Below the pieces are notes generated by a model. It saw nothing but the letters and a program-made list of their open reading frames with translations, was not told the origin of the DNA and searched no databases. Positions 21,991-32,808 of a stretch of DNA of 64,000 nt are shown piece after piece. Within the stretch, counting starts at the first letter, position 1. Each line of letters opens with the position of its first letter. Origin of the DNA: Micrasema longulum (taxonomy: Eukaryota; Arthropoda; Insecta; Trichoptera; Brachycentridae); the NCBI GenBank assembly GCA_022494885.1, contig JAGVSM010002386.1, positions 1 through 64,000 of the forward strand. The letters are read 5' to 3'. The position numbers and the translations under genes were made by a program.

Positions 21991-22080
21991 AAAATTTAAC
22001 CAATTACAGGTCATAAGACCTGTAAATGCCTAGACTTTCAAAATATTTTTTTTTGGCCCTCTCTGTTGCAATAAATTAAA
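21991..22080 (-). repeat. FB-family repeat, reverse arm joined to forward unit
   Basis: aaccaattacaggtcataag and tgcctagactttcaaaa follow the forward unit directly and end at ctctgttgcaataaatt. Another forward-to-reverse junction. Confidence 0.8.
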
Positions 22081-22136
22081 ACCCTCGTATTATTTCATTG
22101 AAATACTTTTTGGTATTTGAATGTTAAAATTTGAAT

Positions 22137-22441
22137 CCTGTATCCTTTCAATTTGTTGCAACAGAAAGAAAACATTTTTGATAAAGGAATATGGAAGTCT
22201 AAGCATTTACAGGGCTTATGACCTGTCATTGGCTGGTTTAAGTGGCCACTTTATACACTGTGTAATATTCACCATTCTGCCTATGTTTAAACATCCACAT
22301 TTCCACAACTCTTTAATCTGTTGACTTTTGTGAAGTTGAAGAGCTGAAACCTTTATCACGTGGGTGAGATTCATCCGGCTGAACCAATTCACCTACTAGG
22401 TAACGCCTGAAAACAATTAATCAATTTATATACTTCTTTTT
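22137..22441 (+). repeat. FB-family repeat, forward unit abutting the Penelope gene end
   Basis: Runs from gttgcaacagaaagaaaaca to caatttatatacttcttttt, where the Penelope reading frame begins at once. The FB end caatttctatacttctt and the Penelope text caatttctatattgg share a word, so the exact joint is ambiguous. Confidence 0.85.
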
Positions 22442-22732
22442 TACAATTTCTATATTGGAAAAACTTCACGTAAATTTAAAGTTAGAATCAAAGAACATAT
22501 AAGATGTATAAGTAATAATAACTTTTCAGAATTCGCAAATCATCTTATATCCGAAAATCATGAATTTAATCAAGAAACGTGTGTAGAAATTTTGAATGTC
22601 AATAAAAATGGTTTTCGTTTAGATAATTTAGAACGATTAGAAATTAGTAAAGCCATTAATCAAAAACTTCAAATAATAAATAATCAATTAAATTTAACTT
22701 CGAGTCTTCTTTTAAAACTATTCCCGTTATGA
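22442..22732 (+). mobile_element. Penelope-like element, GIY-YIG endonuclease C-terminus
   Basis: A 96-codon frame, open throughout and ending at a stop at 22730, reads YNFYIGKTSRKFKVRIKEH, NNNFSEFANHLIS, ENHEF and LERLEISKAI. This is the C-terminal GIY-YIG endonuclease domain of a Penelope-like retroelement: the YIGKT block, the R-K-EH helix, the conserved H after NF, and the late conserved glutamate (LERLEI). The first half of the GIY motif and all reverse transcriptase are missing because an FB unit lies to the left. The absence of frameshifts suggests a fairly recent insertion. Its terminal repeat with a ribozyme-like core follows at 22.84 kb. Confidence 0.8.
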
Positions 22733-22945
22733 TTGATTTTATCTTCTTTCTCTCTCTTTCTTTCAATTTTCTGTCTTTTTCATACAATATTTTAATTATA
22801 TAAATAGCAACGCGTGTAATTATAAGTTAGTTAAATTCCTGACGATGGGGTAGTAACCTCGAAACCGGTCGAAGTGTAATTAAAAAAATTAAGTGGTTTA
22901 TACAAATTTATTAACAAATAAGTGTAAAATGTCAAACCACAAAGT
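22733..22945 (+). mobile_element. Penelope 3' terminal repeat
   Basis: After a pyrimidine-rich stretch comes ttaaattcctgacgatggg, taacctcgaaaccggtcgaa and aagtggtttatacaaattta. The last words match the pLTR-like copies at 19.0 and 36.3 kb (taagtggttatgtacaaatt). Its position right after the GIY-YIG stop is where a Penelope terminal repeat belongs. Confidence 0.6.
22839..22870 (+). ncRNA. Hammerhead-ribozyme-like core in Penelope terminal repeat
   Basis: ctgacga (22839-22845), one extra t, stem ggggt/acctc with loop agta (22847-22860), gaaa (22861-22864), then ccggtc. Order and spacing follow CUGANGA, stem II, GAAA, short stem III and the UH cleavage site. One base beyond the standard core lies before stem II. 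Minimal hammerheads with very short stem III are known in Penelope elements and probably self-cut RNA only as dimers. Confidence 0.45.
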
Positions 22946-22989
22946 GAAAAATGTTTTTGATAACAATAATATACTTCTTTTTTAACCAA

Positions 22990-23045
22990 ATAGTAAATTC
23001 AACAATGTTTTGAAGAAGTATTTGGACCTACTCAAAACATTGTCA
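22990..23045. repeat. FB-family scrap
   Basis: aattcaacaatgttttgaag and ggacctactcaaaacattg: two opposing outer ends nearly touching, all that is left of a collapsed foldback. Confidence 0.55.
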
Positions 23046-23920
23046 TGTATCCTAATTAAACTCATGATTTGTATTTATAAGATGATAAAGAAACTCTGAC
23101 CCAGTATTATTTATTTAACATCTCATGTGTATTTAAAGAGAATAGTTATGAGCTACGTTACTTTCTTCCATATAGTTTGTTGACACGTGTGGTATTGTCG
23201 TTGATACACCCCTAAGTTGTCAAATATATCACTTCTATTGATAAGTGGTCATAAACTCATATTTACTAATATTTGTTAAAATGTTTGACTACAATGATAA
23301 TGCATTAAACATAAATAAGACAATCAGTTAGTCACAACATAAAAGTCACTGGACGTATTAAAAATAGATGTCCCGTAAACTCCGAGATTCACATAGTCCT
23401 TTCCAGGAAAATGTGGTCTAAAAACTTATCTTTAGATATTCAACATATCACAAAATGCATGTGGCTGCAGTAATGTGAAAATGTGCATTATTTCAAGCAG
23501 ACCTACATATATCAAAATATCTGACACAATAATATTTGCATTCGTTTTGACTCCAGACTTATCTGTACCTTCGTAACACAGCGTTAGTGGCATTCACGTA
23601 GACCAAATTTCGTATTACGGCCAACACATGAACATCATGTAATGATCATATGCAGAACATGAGTCCCGAATTCAAATTGCCATCACGTTGTGATATCATT
23701 TTAGAATGGAGTTTCCGCGCGGAGTATTAATATGTAAACGTAATCAATTTAATATTACAGGAGATGCTTAATTGAAATACAACAAATCTAAAAGATAAAC
23801 CAATGAATTTTTTGAAGTTAATTAACTAAATAATGAGAACAATACAGAACATTTTTTTTGGTGGGAAAACGGATTCCCACAGGGATGCTGGGAAAGAAAT
23901 TGCGAAAAGCAAAGCCTTAG
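23046..23920. other. Unassigned DNA
   Basis: No coding signal and no family hallmark. Confidence 0.45.
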
Positions 23921-23924
23921 GACT

Positions 23925-24183
23925 TCTATGATATTATTACTAAAATTGAATATGTCAAATACTTAGGACTAACAATAGACAGATAATTGACATGGAAAAT
24001 TTATATCAACAATTTAATTAGCAAAGTGGCGACATTATCGTGTCTTTTTTTTTCAATCAAAAACTTTGTTCAAAAACGGAAAAAAAATTAACATACGAAG
24101 CCTAAATAAACACTAAAATATGTTAAATTCATCTTCTATGGGAAACAGGAAATCAAAATAACATAAACAGACTACAAAGACAC
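23925..24183 (+). mobile_element. LINE reverse transcriptase, post-catalytic fragment
   Basis: The frame reads KIEYVKYLGLTIDR, a stop, LTWKIYINNLISKVATLS, then wording like SIKNFVQKR. VKYLG-TID--LTW--HI--L--K is the conserved segment after the catalytic palm in jockey/I-type LINEs. It stops where the FB array begins. Confidence 0.65.
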
Positions 24184-24724
24184 ACAGTATGTAAAGTGGC
24201 CACTTAAACCAGCCAATGACAGGTTATAAATCCTCTAAATGCCTAGACTTCCATATCCCCTTCTCAAAAATGGTTTTCCTGTCTGTTGCAACCAATTTTA
24301 ATATGAACAATTTCCTAAGGAGAAAATCCAGCCACTCTGCAAGCATTTGGACATAATCAAAACATTGTTGAATTAACTACCTGGTAAAATAAGAAGTATA
24401 AAAAATTGGTGAATTGTTTTCAGGCGTTGCCTAGTAGGTGAATTGGTTCAGCCGGATGAATCTCACCCACATGATAAATGTTTCAGCTCTTTTACTTCAC
24501 AATAGTCAACAGATGGAAGAGTTGTTACACAGTGTGTAAAGTGGCCACTTAAGCCAGCCAATGACAGGTTATAAACACTTTAAATGCCTAGACTTCCATA
24601 TCCCCTTCTCAAAAATGTTTTCTCTCTCTGTTGCTACGAATTTAAATATGAGTAACTCCCTAGGGAGGTAATCCGGCCAGTCTGCTAGCATTTGGACATA
24701 CTCAAAACATTGTTAAATAATGAA
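24184..24724 (-). repeat. FB-family repeat, two reverse units in tandem (subfamily b)
   Basis: Two units, each with gtgtgtaaagtggccactta, caatgacaggttataaa, a form of cctagacttccatatcccct, and caaaacattgtt. The first unit's outer end leads straight into aactacctggtaaaataag of the next. Confidence 0.9.
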
Positions 24725-24939
24725 CATGCTTAGGTTATCGCAGTCATAAGTCAACGCGTATGTAATCTCTAAATCAACGCTCGTGTCGGTTTTGTTTTTT
24801 TGTTTTCCTCGTAAATAAATACAGTTCATTGGCGAACAATCGGCCGTAAAAAATAATTTACTATAAAAAAGAATTCAATATATTGCATTTGCATAATAGT
24901 AAGGAGTATCTAATACAAGAAAGTTAAAATTATATTACA

Positions 24940-25045
24940 ATTACTATGGCGACTGCTTTTCATGACATTTGGCTTGCCAACCACTGCGCGGGCTAAATGC
25001 AACAAATAGCATGATAAACAATAAATAAATAAATAAAACTAGCAG
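24940..25045 (+). mobile_element. LINE or SINE 3' tail
   Basis: gcttgccaaccactgcgcgg and aatgcaacaaatagcat end in an A-rich tail ataaataaataaataaaac. Confidence 0.35.
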
Positions 25046-25490
25046 TTTTGGAATATTTTCCATATTTACACCGGTGAAATTCAAATATGTGATTGCGCAG
25101 CAGGATTATACGTCGCGAAACGTAAATATTTTTACATTTAATATTAGGTGTTTATGGATGTTCCATTGTGATCGCGAATACGATAAACAACCATGGTGAG
25201 AAATTGTTAACACATCGCTTATTAGCACGTTGATAGTTATTTGAGATTGAGCTACAGAGTAAATTCATCTTCATCGGTAAATATCGAGATGGATGTAAAG
25301 TAACATCGATATTTATGTATAAAAATATAAGTAGAGTTGTAAGAAAATTCAACGTATCTTCGTCGGTGACCTGTTATTGAATATATTTAAAAAAATTGTG
25401 AACATGTTTTCTATTTCATTCATAAAACTGAAGTTTACTTTGTAGATAAAATTGAAGATAAATAAGATACATTAGATATATTAGAATACG
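25046..25490. other. Unassigned DNA
   Basis: Contains ttatacgtcgcgaaacgtaa (25108), which faintly resembles the cgaaac region of Penelope ends but has no ctgacga partner. No gene called. Confidence 0.35.
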
Positions 25491-25491
25491 G

Positions 25492-25670
25492 GCCCAGAAC
25501 GGCCGAAACCCGCAGATGTGAAGAAGAAGCGATATATAAAGCGGGCTTTCCTGAGCCGTCCGCGCCACCCGTCCAAGCCGGGTCCACCGCCACCTGCAAA
25601 TGGCTCCTTAAAGGAGACTTTTTCGTCTGTTGTCGGATTTCAACGAAAAGGCGGACTGTAAATTAATGAA
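25492..25670. other. GC-rich island open in both directions
   Basis: A patch of much higher G+C than its surroundings. The plus frame reads GPERPKPADVKKKRYIKRAF then SRPRHPSKPGPPPPANGS up to a stop near 25660. On the minus strand a frame reads VAVDPAWTGGADGSGKPAL, YIASSSHLRVSAVLGPYSN and continues into the AT-rich flank. I cannot assign either to a family. It may be an isolated exon, a SINE part or a captured gene piece. Confidence 0.35.
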
Positions 25671-26885
25671 AAACGAATTTAATTCAGTTTTGTGATAGGG
25701 AAATATTTGAAGAAAGGATAGGAACATGGAATGGATACCTACCTTTAATATTATCTGAATGTTCTTTAATTTCGGGCACTGGATGACAAAATGCATAATA
25801 AAATGTAACAATGTTTTCAACGACGCGCGACGAGCCCAAGCACTTTTTATGCAATTTTATGTGAAGTCAAAAATGTTGTTTTGTTTTTGTTCTAAATCCG
25901 AATCTTCTAATTTTGAAATTCTTCTATCTTGATGTTAGGTAGGTACCATAAGGATGGGTCAAGGGAAGGATGGGAAAGAAAGGTAATCGGCCAGGAATAG
26001 TATGATAAATGCTGTTATTTACTCAACAGTTACATAGATGTGAAATTAAACCACCTTTTGCCTAATATTCTCCCCGGGCCAAAAGGTTTTCAAAACTCTG
26101 AAGATAATGTTTCGAACTTTATATATAAAAGAAAAGTCATGTTAAAACTCTTACACATAAATGCGTAGCTCTAAATTCATTTATCAACCAATTTCCATTG
26201 TAATCCAAACATGGAACTACTCAGTATTTTAATTTTGCGTAATATTTGCTTAATATAAATTCAATATGAGATTACGAATCAAATTTCAAAGTTTAACTTA
26301 GAAAGCTCTACGTATTGTTGATAATTGAAATAAAACCACGAACATGATTAATTACATTATTTCTAGAACGAGAACAAGGCCTTTGTAGACATTATTACAC
26401 GTAACTTCACAATTTCAGACAAATTACAGTTTAAATTAACTTCATATCGCGATATATAAATTCTGTATTTGCGTTGATTTATTGTTGGTTTATTCAACTT
26501 TTGCTGCATAAATTTTTTTCATAACTATGAATCGAGGGTGTATCAAAATCGGATGTTTTTTTGTTATCTTATTTAAGATTCTTTTCTTTTTCAATAGGCT
26601 GTTTTGTGTTTAGTTCTGCTTGCAATTTTGTCAAAGAAAGATTAGAACTCCGGCAACATTTACAAATTAAAGAAATTTATTTCCAAAATCACTTTTCAAT
26701 CTATTCACTGTTTTACCGTCAAATTTTATTCAGCGATGGGCTCATTTCACCTTGTTTTTTTGTATCACAATTTAATTTTAATAAAGGCCTATGAAATACT
26801 GTCCTAAAAAAAAGATTTTTCCTACTTACTATCAGCATAAACAAATATTTTCAATTTTAAATTCCCGTGAAAACTTTGTTTGTGA
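25671..26885. other. Unassigned DNA
   Basis: Short frames (25608-25820 minus, 26561-26794 plus) without motifs. No repeat hallmark. Confidence 0.4.
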
Positions 26886-26889
26886 CTGT

Positions 26890-27212
26890 TTAAATTCGGA
26901 CAAATCTCACCCGCATGATACAGGTTGGTTTTTCAGGTCTTTTACTTCACAAAAGTCAACAGGTGGAAGAGTTTAAGAACTGCGGATGTTTAAACAAAGG
27001 CAGAATGTGTGAACGTTAAACAATGTGTAATGTGGCTACTTAAACCAGCCAACGATAGGTTATAAGCCTTGTAAATGCCTAGACATCTATATTTCCTTCT
27101 CAAAAATGTTTTCCCTCTCTGTTGCAACAAATTAAGATAGGAATTTAGATCCCTAGAAGGGAAATCCATCCTGTCTGCAAACATTTGGACATGCTCAAAA
27201 CATTGTTAAACA
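26890..27212 (-). repeat. FB-family repeat, reverse unit (subfamily b)
   Basis: acaaatctcacccgcatgat, gtggctacttaaaccagcca, atgcctagacatctat, and the outer end gctcaaaacattgttaaac. Minus-strand frame 26990-27184 is incidental. Confidence 0.85.
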
Positions 27213-27389
27213 GAACATAGTCACGAATCTTGACATCACAATTGTTAAGGCCAGACGTGTCGCGTTTTTGTAGACATAAATTTTATTTTTAAAATTATGC
27301 ATCAAAATATTTCTCCACAATATTCATATTGATTTTGAAAACACAATTAATTTTTACCAAACCTATTTCGTTTATTTTTATCGGTATTC

Positions 27390-27865
27390 GTAGTGTATGA
27401 TATTACCCTATTGTCGTATCTGGAGATACGCTTATCTAGAGACGGTCCATAGACTACCGATGCACCCCGATAAATGCACTGTTTGGGCCAAATTATCGGC
27501 CGGAGGCATTATCGAGCCGTACCTGATTAAAATGAAGAAGGCTATCGTCAAAGGAATCCGGTGCAAAGCAATACTCTACGAACTTTCATAGTCAAAGTGC
27601 ATGACCATGGTCTGCAAGACATTTGGTTTCAACAGGACGGTGCATTATGCCTGAACGCTAATCCATCGACTTATGAAATGAAGATATCAGCGACAGTGTT
27701 ATCTAGAGAAATGGACTTGTGAACTGGCGTCCAGAATCGTGAGTTTTAACACCTATGAGCTTTTTTTGTGGTGGTATTTGAAGTCGTAGGACTATACCTT
27801 TGCGGACAAGGTAACAGTGATTGCAGACTTGGAAGCCAACATCAAGCATACTATCCATAATATAA
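27390..27865 (+). mobile_element. Mariner-related (DDE) transposase remnant
   Basis: Shifting plus frames read VWAKLSAGGIIEPYL, then LQDIWFQQDGALC, then LTPMSFF and DKVTVIADLEANIKHTIHNI. These align in order with the second half of a mariner-superfamily transposase: the VWCALS-HGIIGPYFF strand, the catalytic block WFQQDGA-CHTA, the third-aspartate block DLTPLDFFLWGYLK, and the C-terminal helix. The third aspartate is replaced (LTPMSFF). There are several stops and frameshifts. No terminal repeat was found. Confidence 0.7.
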
Positions 27866-28649
27866 ATAATAATTTAGTTCTCACTGTTTTTTAGCATATT
27901 ATTTATTACTCTCATTTCTTACTGTAGTATAGAGTGTGTTTCTAAAAACCATATCTCAATTATCATTTCTATTATGTTTTTGTATTTTTTTCAATGATAC
28001 TATTATTTTGTATATTTGATTATGTATGAATCTAAATTCGTGTAATTTATATTTTTATTTATTTAAATACGATTCCATGAACCTTTTACATAATTACAAT
28101 AAAACCAGTGAAAAACACATAACAAAAAATAAAAGAAAGGTAAATAGCAGTTTTAAAAAAGATGAAGAGAAGAAAAAAAAAGAAAAAAAAAGAAAAAGAA
28201 TATGCTTTAAAAGGAATGGTAAAAAAATTACTTCATGGTTTATATAAATATTAATCCTAAACATTAATAAATTTAAAAAATAATTATACACACGAAAGTC
28301 AAGAGTTATAACAAATAAAAGTGAAAACTTATCATTATTTGCATTTTGAATTGTTAATTCTTTTTCAAAACACAGGACTTGATCATCAGCGGCATGGTAT
28401 AAAATAAATCTAAAACATCACTGTATTGATTTGCAAGTCGCTGCATGCGAATAATTAGAGAATTCAATGAATAATTAGAACCATGATGTAAAACAAAAAA
28501 ATTAGTCTTTTTGGTGTAGAATACGTGTAGAATACGTAAAGTTTACTGTTCCGGGCAATCTATTTTATTATTTAATCATTTATAAATAAACAAGAGGTCA
28601 TTTATTGTCCTCCTGCTTGACGGTAATGTTAAATTTAAATTATTTATAA

Positions 28650-28875
28650 TTTATTTCTGAAACAGATATACCAAATTAAAATTGAATGTATCTTAAAAAC
28701 TTTCTTTGTACTCGTTCAAGATCATATGAGTTGCAGTAATAAGCGGGACTTCAAACTGCAGATGCATACTCTAGCTGTAATCTTACACAAAATAAAATAA
28801 CGATTGTTTTAATACTTTGAAAATTTCGATATTTATATCTGATTATAGTTCGAAAATTATCTTCTTTAGAATTTT
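28650..28875 (-). mobile_element. LINE reverse transcriptase C-terminal fragment
   Basis: The minus strand reads LQLEYASAV, a stop, SPAYY, then DLERVQRKFLRYIQF. This fits the LEYAS-VW-P-Y----D-IE-VQ-KFLR motif that follows the catalytic domain in jockey/I-type LINEs. It is decayed. Confidence 0.6.
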
Positions 28876-28969
28876 ATTATTTATAGGAACCTTGTTTTTC
28901 TGGATTGTTATTCTATTGCATCACATGTCATTTTAATTCAATTTAATTAATTTTGCTATATTTTTTTAC

Positions 28970-29162
28970 TATAGAAATAAAAGAGGAGTGATACTTTAAT
29001 TCAAAAATTTGGAATATCCAGTGACCGGTTACATTGCTTTCGCGACATTTTCGAGACGATGGTGAGACTACGAGACTACAACGATGACAAAAGCGATGAA
29101 ACCGGTAACTGGATATTTTAAATTTGTGGATGAAAGTATCACTTTTCTTTTATTTCTATAAT
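28970..29162. repeat. Palindromic element, about 75-bp arms
   Basis: The left arm (tatagaaataaaagaggagt, gatactttaattcaaaaatt, tggaatatccagtgaccggt) is matched by the right arm in reverse (accggtaactggatatttta, gatgaaagtatcacttttct). The centre is gacgatggtgagactacgag. The arms end inward in ccggt, like the Penelope terminal repeats here. It may be a head-to-head Penelope end pair or a separate MITE. Confidence 0.75.
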
Positions 29163-29468
29163 AAATTACAATGAACTTCTATCAAGAATTTTCACTTAAG
29201 AACTTAAATATTAAAAATTTTACTATGTATTTTTTATTGTTTATTATTATGACTTAACATGGGCACAGCCTTAAAAACTTTTATGAATTCATTAATATTT
29301 AAACGAGTGTAATTTTGAATGAATAAATAAATAAAGGACAATCAAACTTTTTGCATTTTTGATTATTTTTTTTGCCTATCAAATACATTATATTATAATA
29401 TTACATTTGTAAATTTTGTGTGGTTTAAGAAGCATTATTTTGAGTGAAAGATTATTTATTACATTTAA
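29163..29468. other. Unassigned AT-rich DNA
   Basis: A-rich stretch gaatgaataaataaataaag near 29,330 could be a LINE tail. Otherwise nothing is seen. Confidence 0.35.
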
Positions 29469-29471
29469 ATT

Positions 29472-30417
29472 GCGTTCAACATATACATCAATAACTGTAT
29501 GAAAGAACTGAAAGATTTAAGAATGGGAGCAAAAATGAATGGTATAACTGTTAACTGTCTTCTGTATGCGGATGATGCCGTGCTTCTTGCTAGCAGCAAA
29601 GGAGACCCGCAATTCTTGGTAACAAAAGTCTACGACGTATGCAAGAAAAGCGATTTGCTTATGAATGTTGATAAATCGAAAGTGATGGTTTTTGAAAGGG
29701 ATGAAAATATAACTAAATGTGAGATCAGCGTGAACGGAGATATTCTGAATCAGGTAGAAGAATTTGTGTACCTGGGAAGTATGTTTACTAGGGACGGAAA
29801 GGCTGATAAAGATATTGAAAGGAGGGTGAGTGCCGGGAACAGGGTGAACGGTGCACTAAAATCTACTTTGGCAAACAAATGTTTATCGTAGGAGGCTAAA
29901 CTAGCAGTTCACAACGGAGTTCTAGTTCCAACTCTAATGTATGGGAGCGAAGTATGGAATTGGAAAAATAATGATGAAAGTAGGTTGAATGCCGTCGAAA
30001 TGCGATCCCTCAGGCGAATGTGTGGTAAAACTATGTATGATAGGTGCACAAACGTCGAGATCCGTGAAGTGTGTAACGCTGAGACATGCATTATAGACAG
30101 AATCAAGAAAGGGGTGCTGCGTTGGTTTGGACATGTAGAGCAAATGGACAGCGAAAGAACGGCTAAAAGGATCTACGATGCAAATGTTGATGGATGCAAA
30201 AATCGAGGAAGACCGAGAAAGACATGGCACGATCAAGTCCATCAAATACTTGAAGATGGACATGTCAAAAGTAGGAATAATCAGCGTGCGTGCATGAGAA
30301 GATGTATGAATGTAGAGGAAGCGAGGTCTGTATGCCAAGATAGAGTGTTATGGCGTTCTATCCTCTCTGCCTACCCCTACGGGGAAACGGCGTGATGGTT
30401 TGTTGTTGTAAATTGCT
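29472..30417 (+). mobile_element. LINE (YPYG family) 5'-truncated copy, best preserved in window
   Basis: One reading frame runs from about 29472 to 30395 and is broken only by a TAG at 29889-29891. It starts inside the reverse transcriptase with FNIYINNCMKELKDL, followed by the catalytic box LLYADDAVLLA, then VEEFVYLGSMFTRDGKAD and the C-terminal region KKGVLRWFGHVE, RGRPRKTW and WRSILSAYPYG. It copies element RNA into DNA at a nicked target. The wording is close to the RTE-like endonuclease/reverse transcriptase LINEs of arthropods, but the exact clade is uncertain. The endonuclease and most of the fingers are missing, as expected for 5' truncation. Other copies lie at 14.56, 38.15 and 46.17/47.9 kb. 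Confidence 0.85.
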
Positions 30418-30825
30418 GAAACAGCAAAAAAATGAAGAGGCCCAAAGAGGTGATATTTTAAGGTGCCTGAGATTCTAATCGAAACCCGGAGGGCCGATTC
30501 TAGAAATCTAGTAAATTGGAGCTCTAAGATGCTGACCGTAAATCCCAATCCAAGCCTTTGGTGATCATGTGCCTGAAATCATTTTTCATCGTTAATGATC
30601 AAGCCCAATCTGACTAGAGTTATTTGACATATTCCCCTTTCTTAAATGTTCTCCATCTCTATTGCATTTTTTTATACTTTAAATTTGTTTATTTTTGAAC
30701 ACTTACGAATTACATTCATTTAACGAAATAATTTGTCTTTTTAAATTCATATTCAATTGTTAAAGATAATATTTTTAACATCTTCTGTAAAATTAAAACA
30801 CAATTCAATTAAAATTCAATTATAA
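30418..30825. other. Unassigned DNA with FB scrap
   Basis: Positions 30625-30665 carry a degraded reverse FB piece (ttcttaaatgttctccatct). The rest is unassigned. Confidence 0.4.
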
Positions 30826-30827
30826 AC

Positions 30828-30990
30828 ACCTCTCTGCCGCTTCCACTCCCACCAAGTCTACTATAAACCACTGTGTCTTTCAACTTTCCTTTATAATAAT
30901 TGTCTTTGTCTAAATATGTACTAAAAATGGAGATCAATCCCATTGGGAGTCAATATAAATAAATCAAATAAAGGTTGTCTGAGTCTTGTT
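30828..30990 (+). mobile_element. LINE 3' tail
   Basis: tgtctttgtctaaatatgta, ggagatcaatcccattggga and ataaataaatcaaataaag form a typical non-coding LINE end with an A-rich tail. Confidence 0.4.
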
Positions 30991-31124
30991 TTTTTTTGTC
31001 TGGTAGTTTATTGTATAATTTCAATCCTCGGTTTACAAGTCTCTACTATCCCTATCTCGTTAATAATAAATGAATCCGTTTTCGTCAAAACCCTCAGTAG
31101 TTCTTCTTATTTTTTTAAATAAAT

Positions 31125-31303
31125 ATTTGCGTTCTTAAGATTTACCAAAACATTTTATTTTGAGGGCCATTTTCAACAAGTTATAAATAACTCGGAAAAA
31201 AATGAAAGAAAATGGAATGAAGTTGGGGTAGAGTGGGATTCGAACCACAGACCTGTGCTTCGTGAGTCCGAGACACTAGCCACAGAACCACAACCCGATT
31301 TCA
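31125..31303 (-). mobile_element. tRNA-derived SINE, family A (copy 3)
   Basis: Reverse of the 9.48-kb copy: on the plus strand ttgagggccattttcaacaa, gttggggtagagtgggattc, the B-box complement gattcgaacc, and ccacagaaccacaacccga. Confidence 0.85.
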
Positions 31304-31342
31304 AATTCACAAGTGAGAAAAACATGCTCGCACATAAATACA

Positions 31343-31508
31343 TACATCATCACCATTCCCTATTCGTACCTAATGATGGGGCATAGATAATAGGGCACTT
31401 CATTAGTGTACCAATCGCAGCGAAACTTAATCATTTTTGTTTCATGACGGTAAGATGATTGGTCCTACGCTTCAGGTGCCAGTCCAGGGACTGTGAAATA
31501 TTCTACAT
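31343..31508 (-). mobile_element. tRNA-derived SINE, family C (copy 3, headless)
   Basis: catcaccattccctattcgt, accaatcgcagcgaaactta, cttcaggtgccagtccaggg and gtgaaatattct are present. The tRNA-like head is missing. Confidence 0.7.
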
Positions 31509-32148
31509 ACATACAACCAGCTTAATTTTTTTCTGTTTTAAATAGATCAGTGATGTGAAACGAAGGCCATTTAAAATTCTTAGCTCTTAATTCGCTAACA
31601 AGAAAACAAAGAAAATAATAATTTCCCAACGCGAAAGCTCTATCTCCCTTGTCACGAAAAGCTCACCAGTCATCTAACAAGTTTAGCTTTCAGTAGAGAA
31701 GAGTAATTATATTACCGTGGAAAACTATTATACACATGCAATTGTGAAATTTGCAACTATCAAAATGGAACTCCGTGGCTTTTGCTAAATTAAAAATAAT
31801 CGCGGGGTTGAAAGCAACAAGGCTAATGTTGTTTAACACGCTATACCAAGGGTATCGTAAGAGAATATTCTATCAGAGTATTTGAATTAGGAATAGAATA
31901 GACTATTCAGGGGTCCTACGCAGGAAACACGTGATATTTTGTCATTCCCTCGACAATTCGGTAAGCAGATGGCAAAAATATCTGTGATATTTTCGGACTT
32001 TAAGTTATCAAGAGTCTTAATAAATATTTGAGTAAATACACATAGAAAGCAAAGCAATTTTGCAGTATATTTATCAAATATAAACATGAAAAAAAACGGT
32101 TTTTGTCTAAAAACATATCAAATGTATCTATGAATAATATCTATCCTT
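31509..32148. other. Unassigned DNA
   Basis: No coding signal or family hallmark found. Confidence 0.45.
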
Positions 32149-32149
32149 G

Positions 32150-32312
32150 TTTAAATTTGATGCAACAAAGAGAAAAAATATTTTTGAGAAGAAAATATGG
32201 AAGTCTGGGCATTAACAAACATGACCTGTCATTGGCTGGTTTAAGTGGCCACTTTACACACTGTGTAAAATTCACTTCTCTCTTCCATCTGTTAACTTTT
32301 GTGAACTACTGC
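32150..32312 (+). repeat. FB-family repeat, forward partial unit (subfamily b)
   Basis: ttgatgcaacaaagagaaaa, tgacctgtcattggctggtt and ccactttacacactgtgt are present. An 87-codon open frame across it is incidental. Confidence 0.8.
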
Positions 32313-32647
32313 AGCAGCATATTATTCTTATCAAAAAAAAAACCATTTTACAAAACTATGCTTTAAGAATTGTAAATTTGATGCTAAATAAATAAACACT
32401 TTAAGCACAGTGCCCGACCCATTTCTGTAAAATTTCATGCTTTCTGAAGGGTTTCTTAAAAGTGACATAATTATGAAAATACTGGGTTAAATCAATTGCA
32501 ACTTCTCATATTTATTTTAAACAATTTCATAAGTCATTTTTGAATGATAGTTTTGCCAGCATTGGCCTTTATGAAAAGTATGGAGAGCCACATTGCAAAA
32601 TTCTCACATATACAGGGTCTCACTCACTCCGTGTAAACACGTAATTA

Positions 32648-32808
32648 TTATAACCGCTCTTTGTGTCCCGGTACCGTGTTTTCACGAAGTTTACCATCAG
32701 TGAAAAAGTACTAATAAAATTCACTAAATGTCAATAAAATGCACTTTTTTAGATAGCTGGTAAACCACGAGAAAACACGGGACCGGGATAAAAAGTATTA
32801 AAAGGACT
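32648..32808. repeat. Foldback MITE-like inverted repeat
   Basis: Left arm tttgtgtcccggtaccgtgt and tttcacgaagtttaccat pairs with right arm ggtaaaccacgagaaaacac and gggaccgggataaaaagta. The arms are about 45 bp with mismatches. The loop holds agtgaaaaagtac facing gcactttttta, a second shorter pair. Confidence 0.75.

Noticed and set aside
25100..25150. Penelope end with cgaaacg
   Set aside because: Only the gaaac word is present; there is no ctgacga and no stem.
28026..28291. Lysine-rich and phenylalanine-rich frames facing each other
   Set aside because: They arise from one A-rich low-complexity tract read on both strands.
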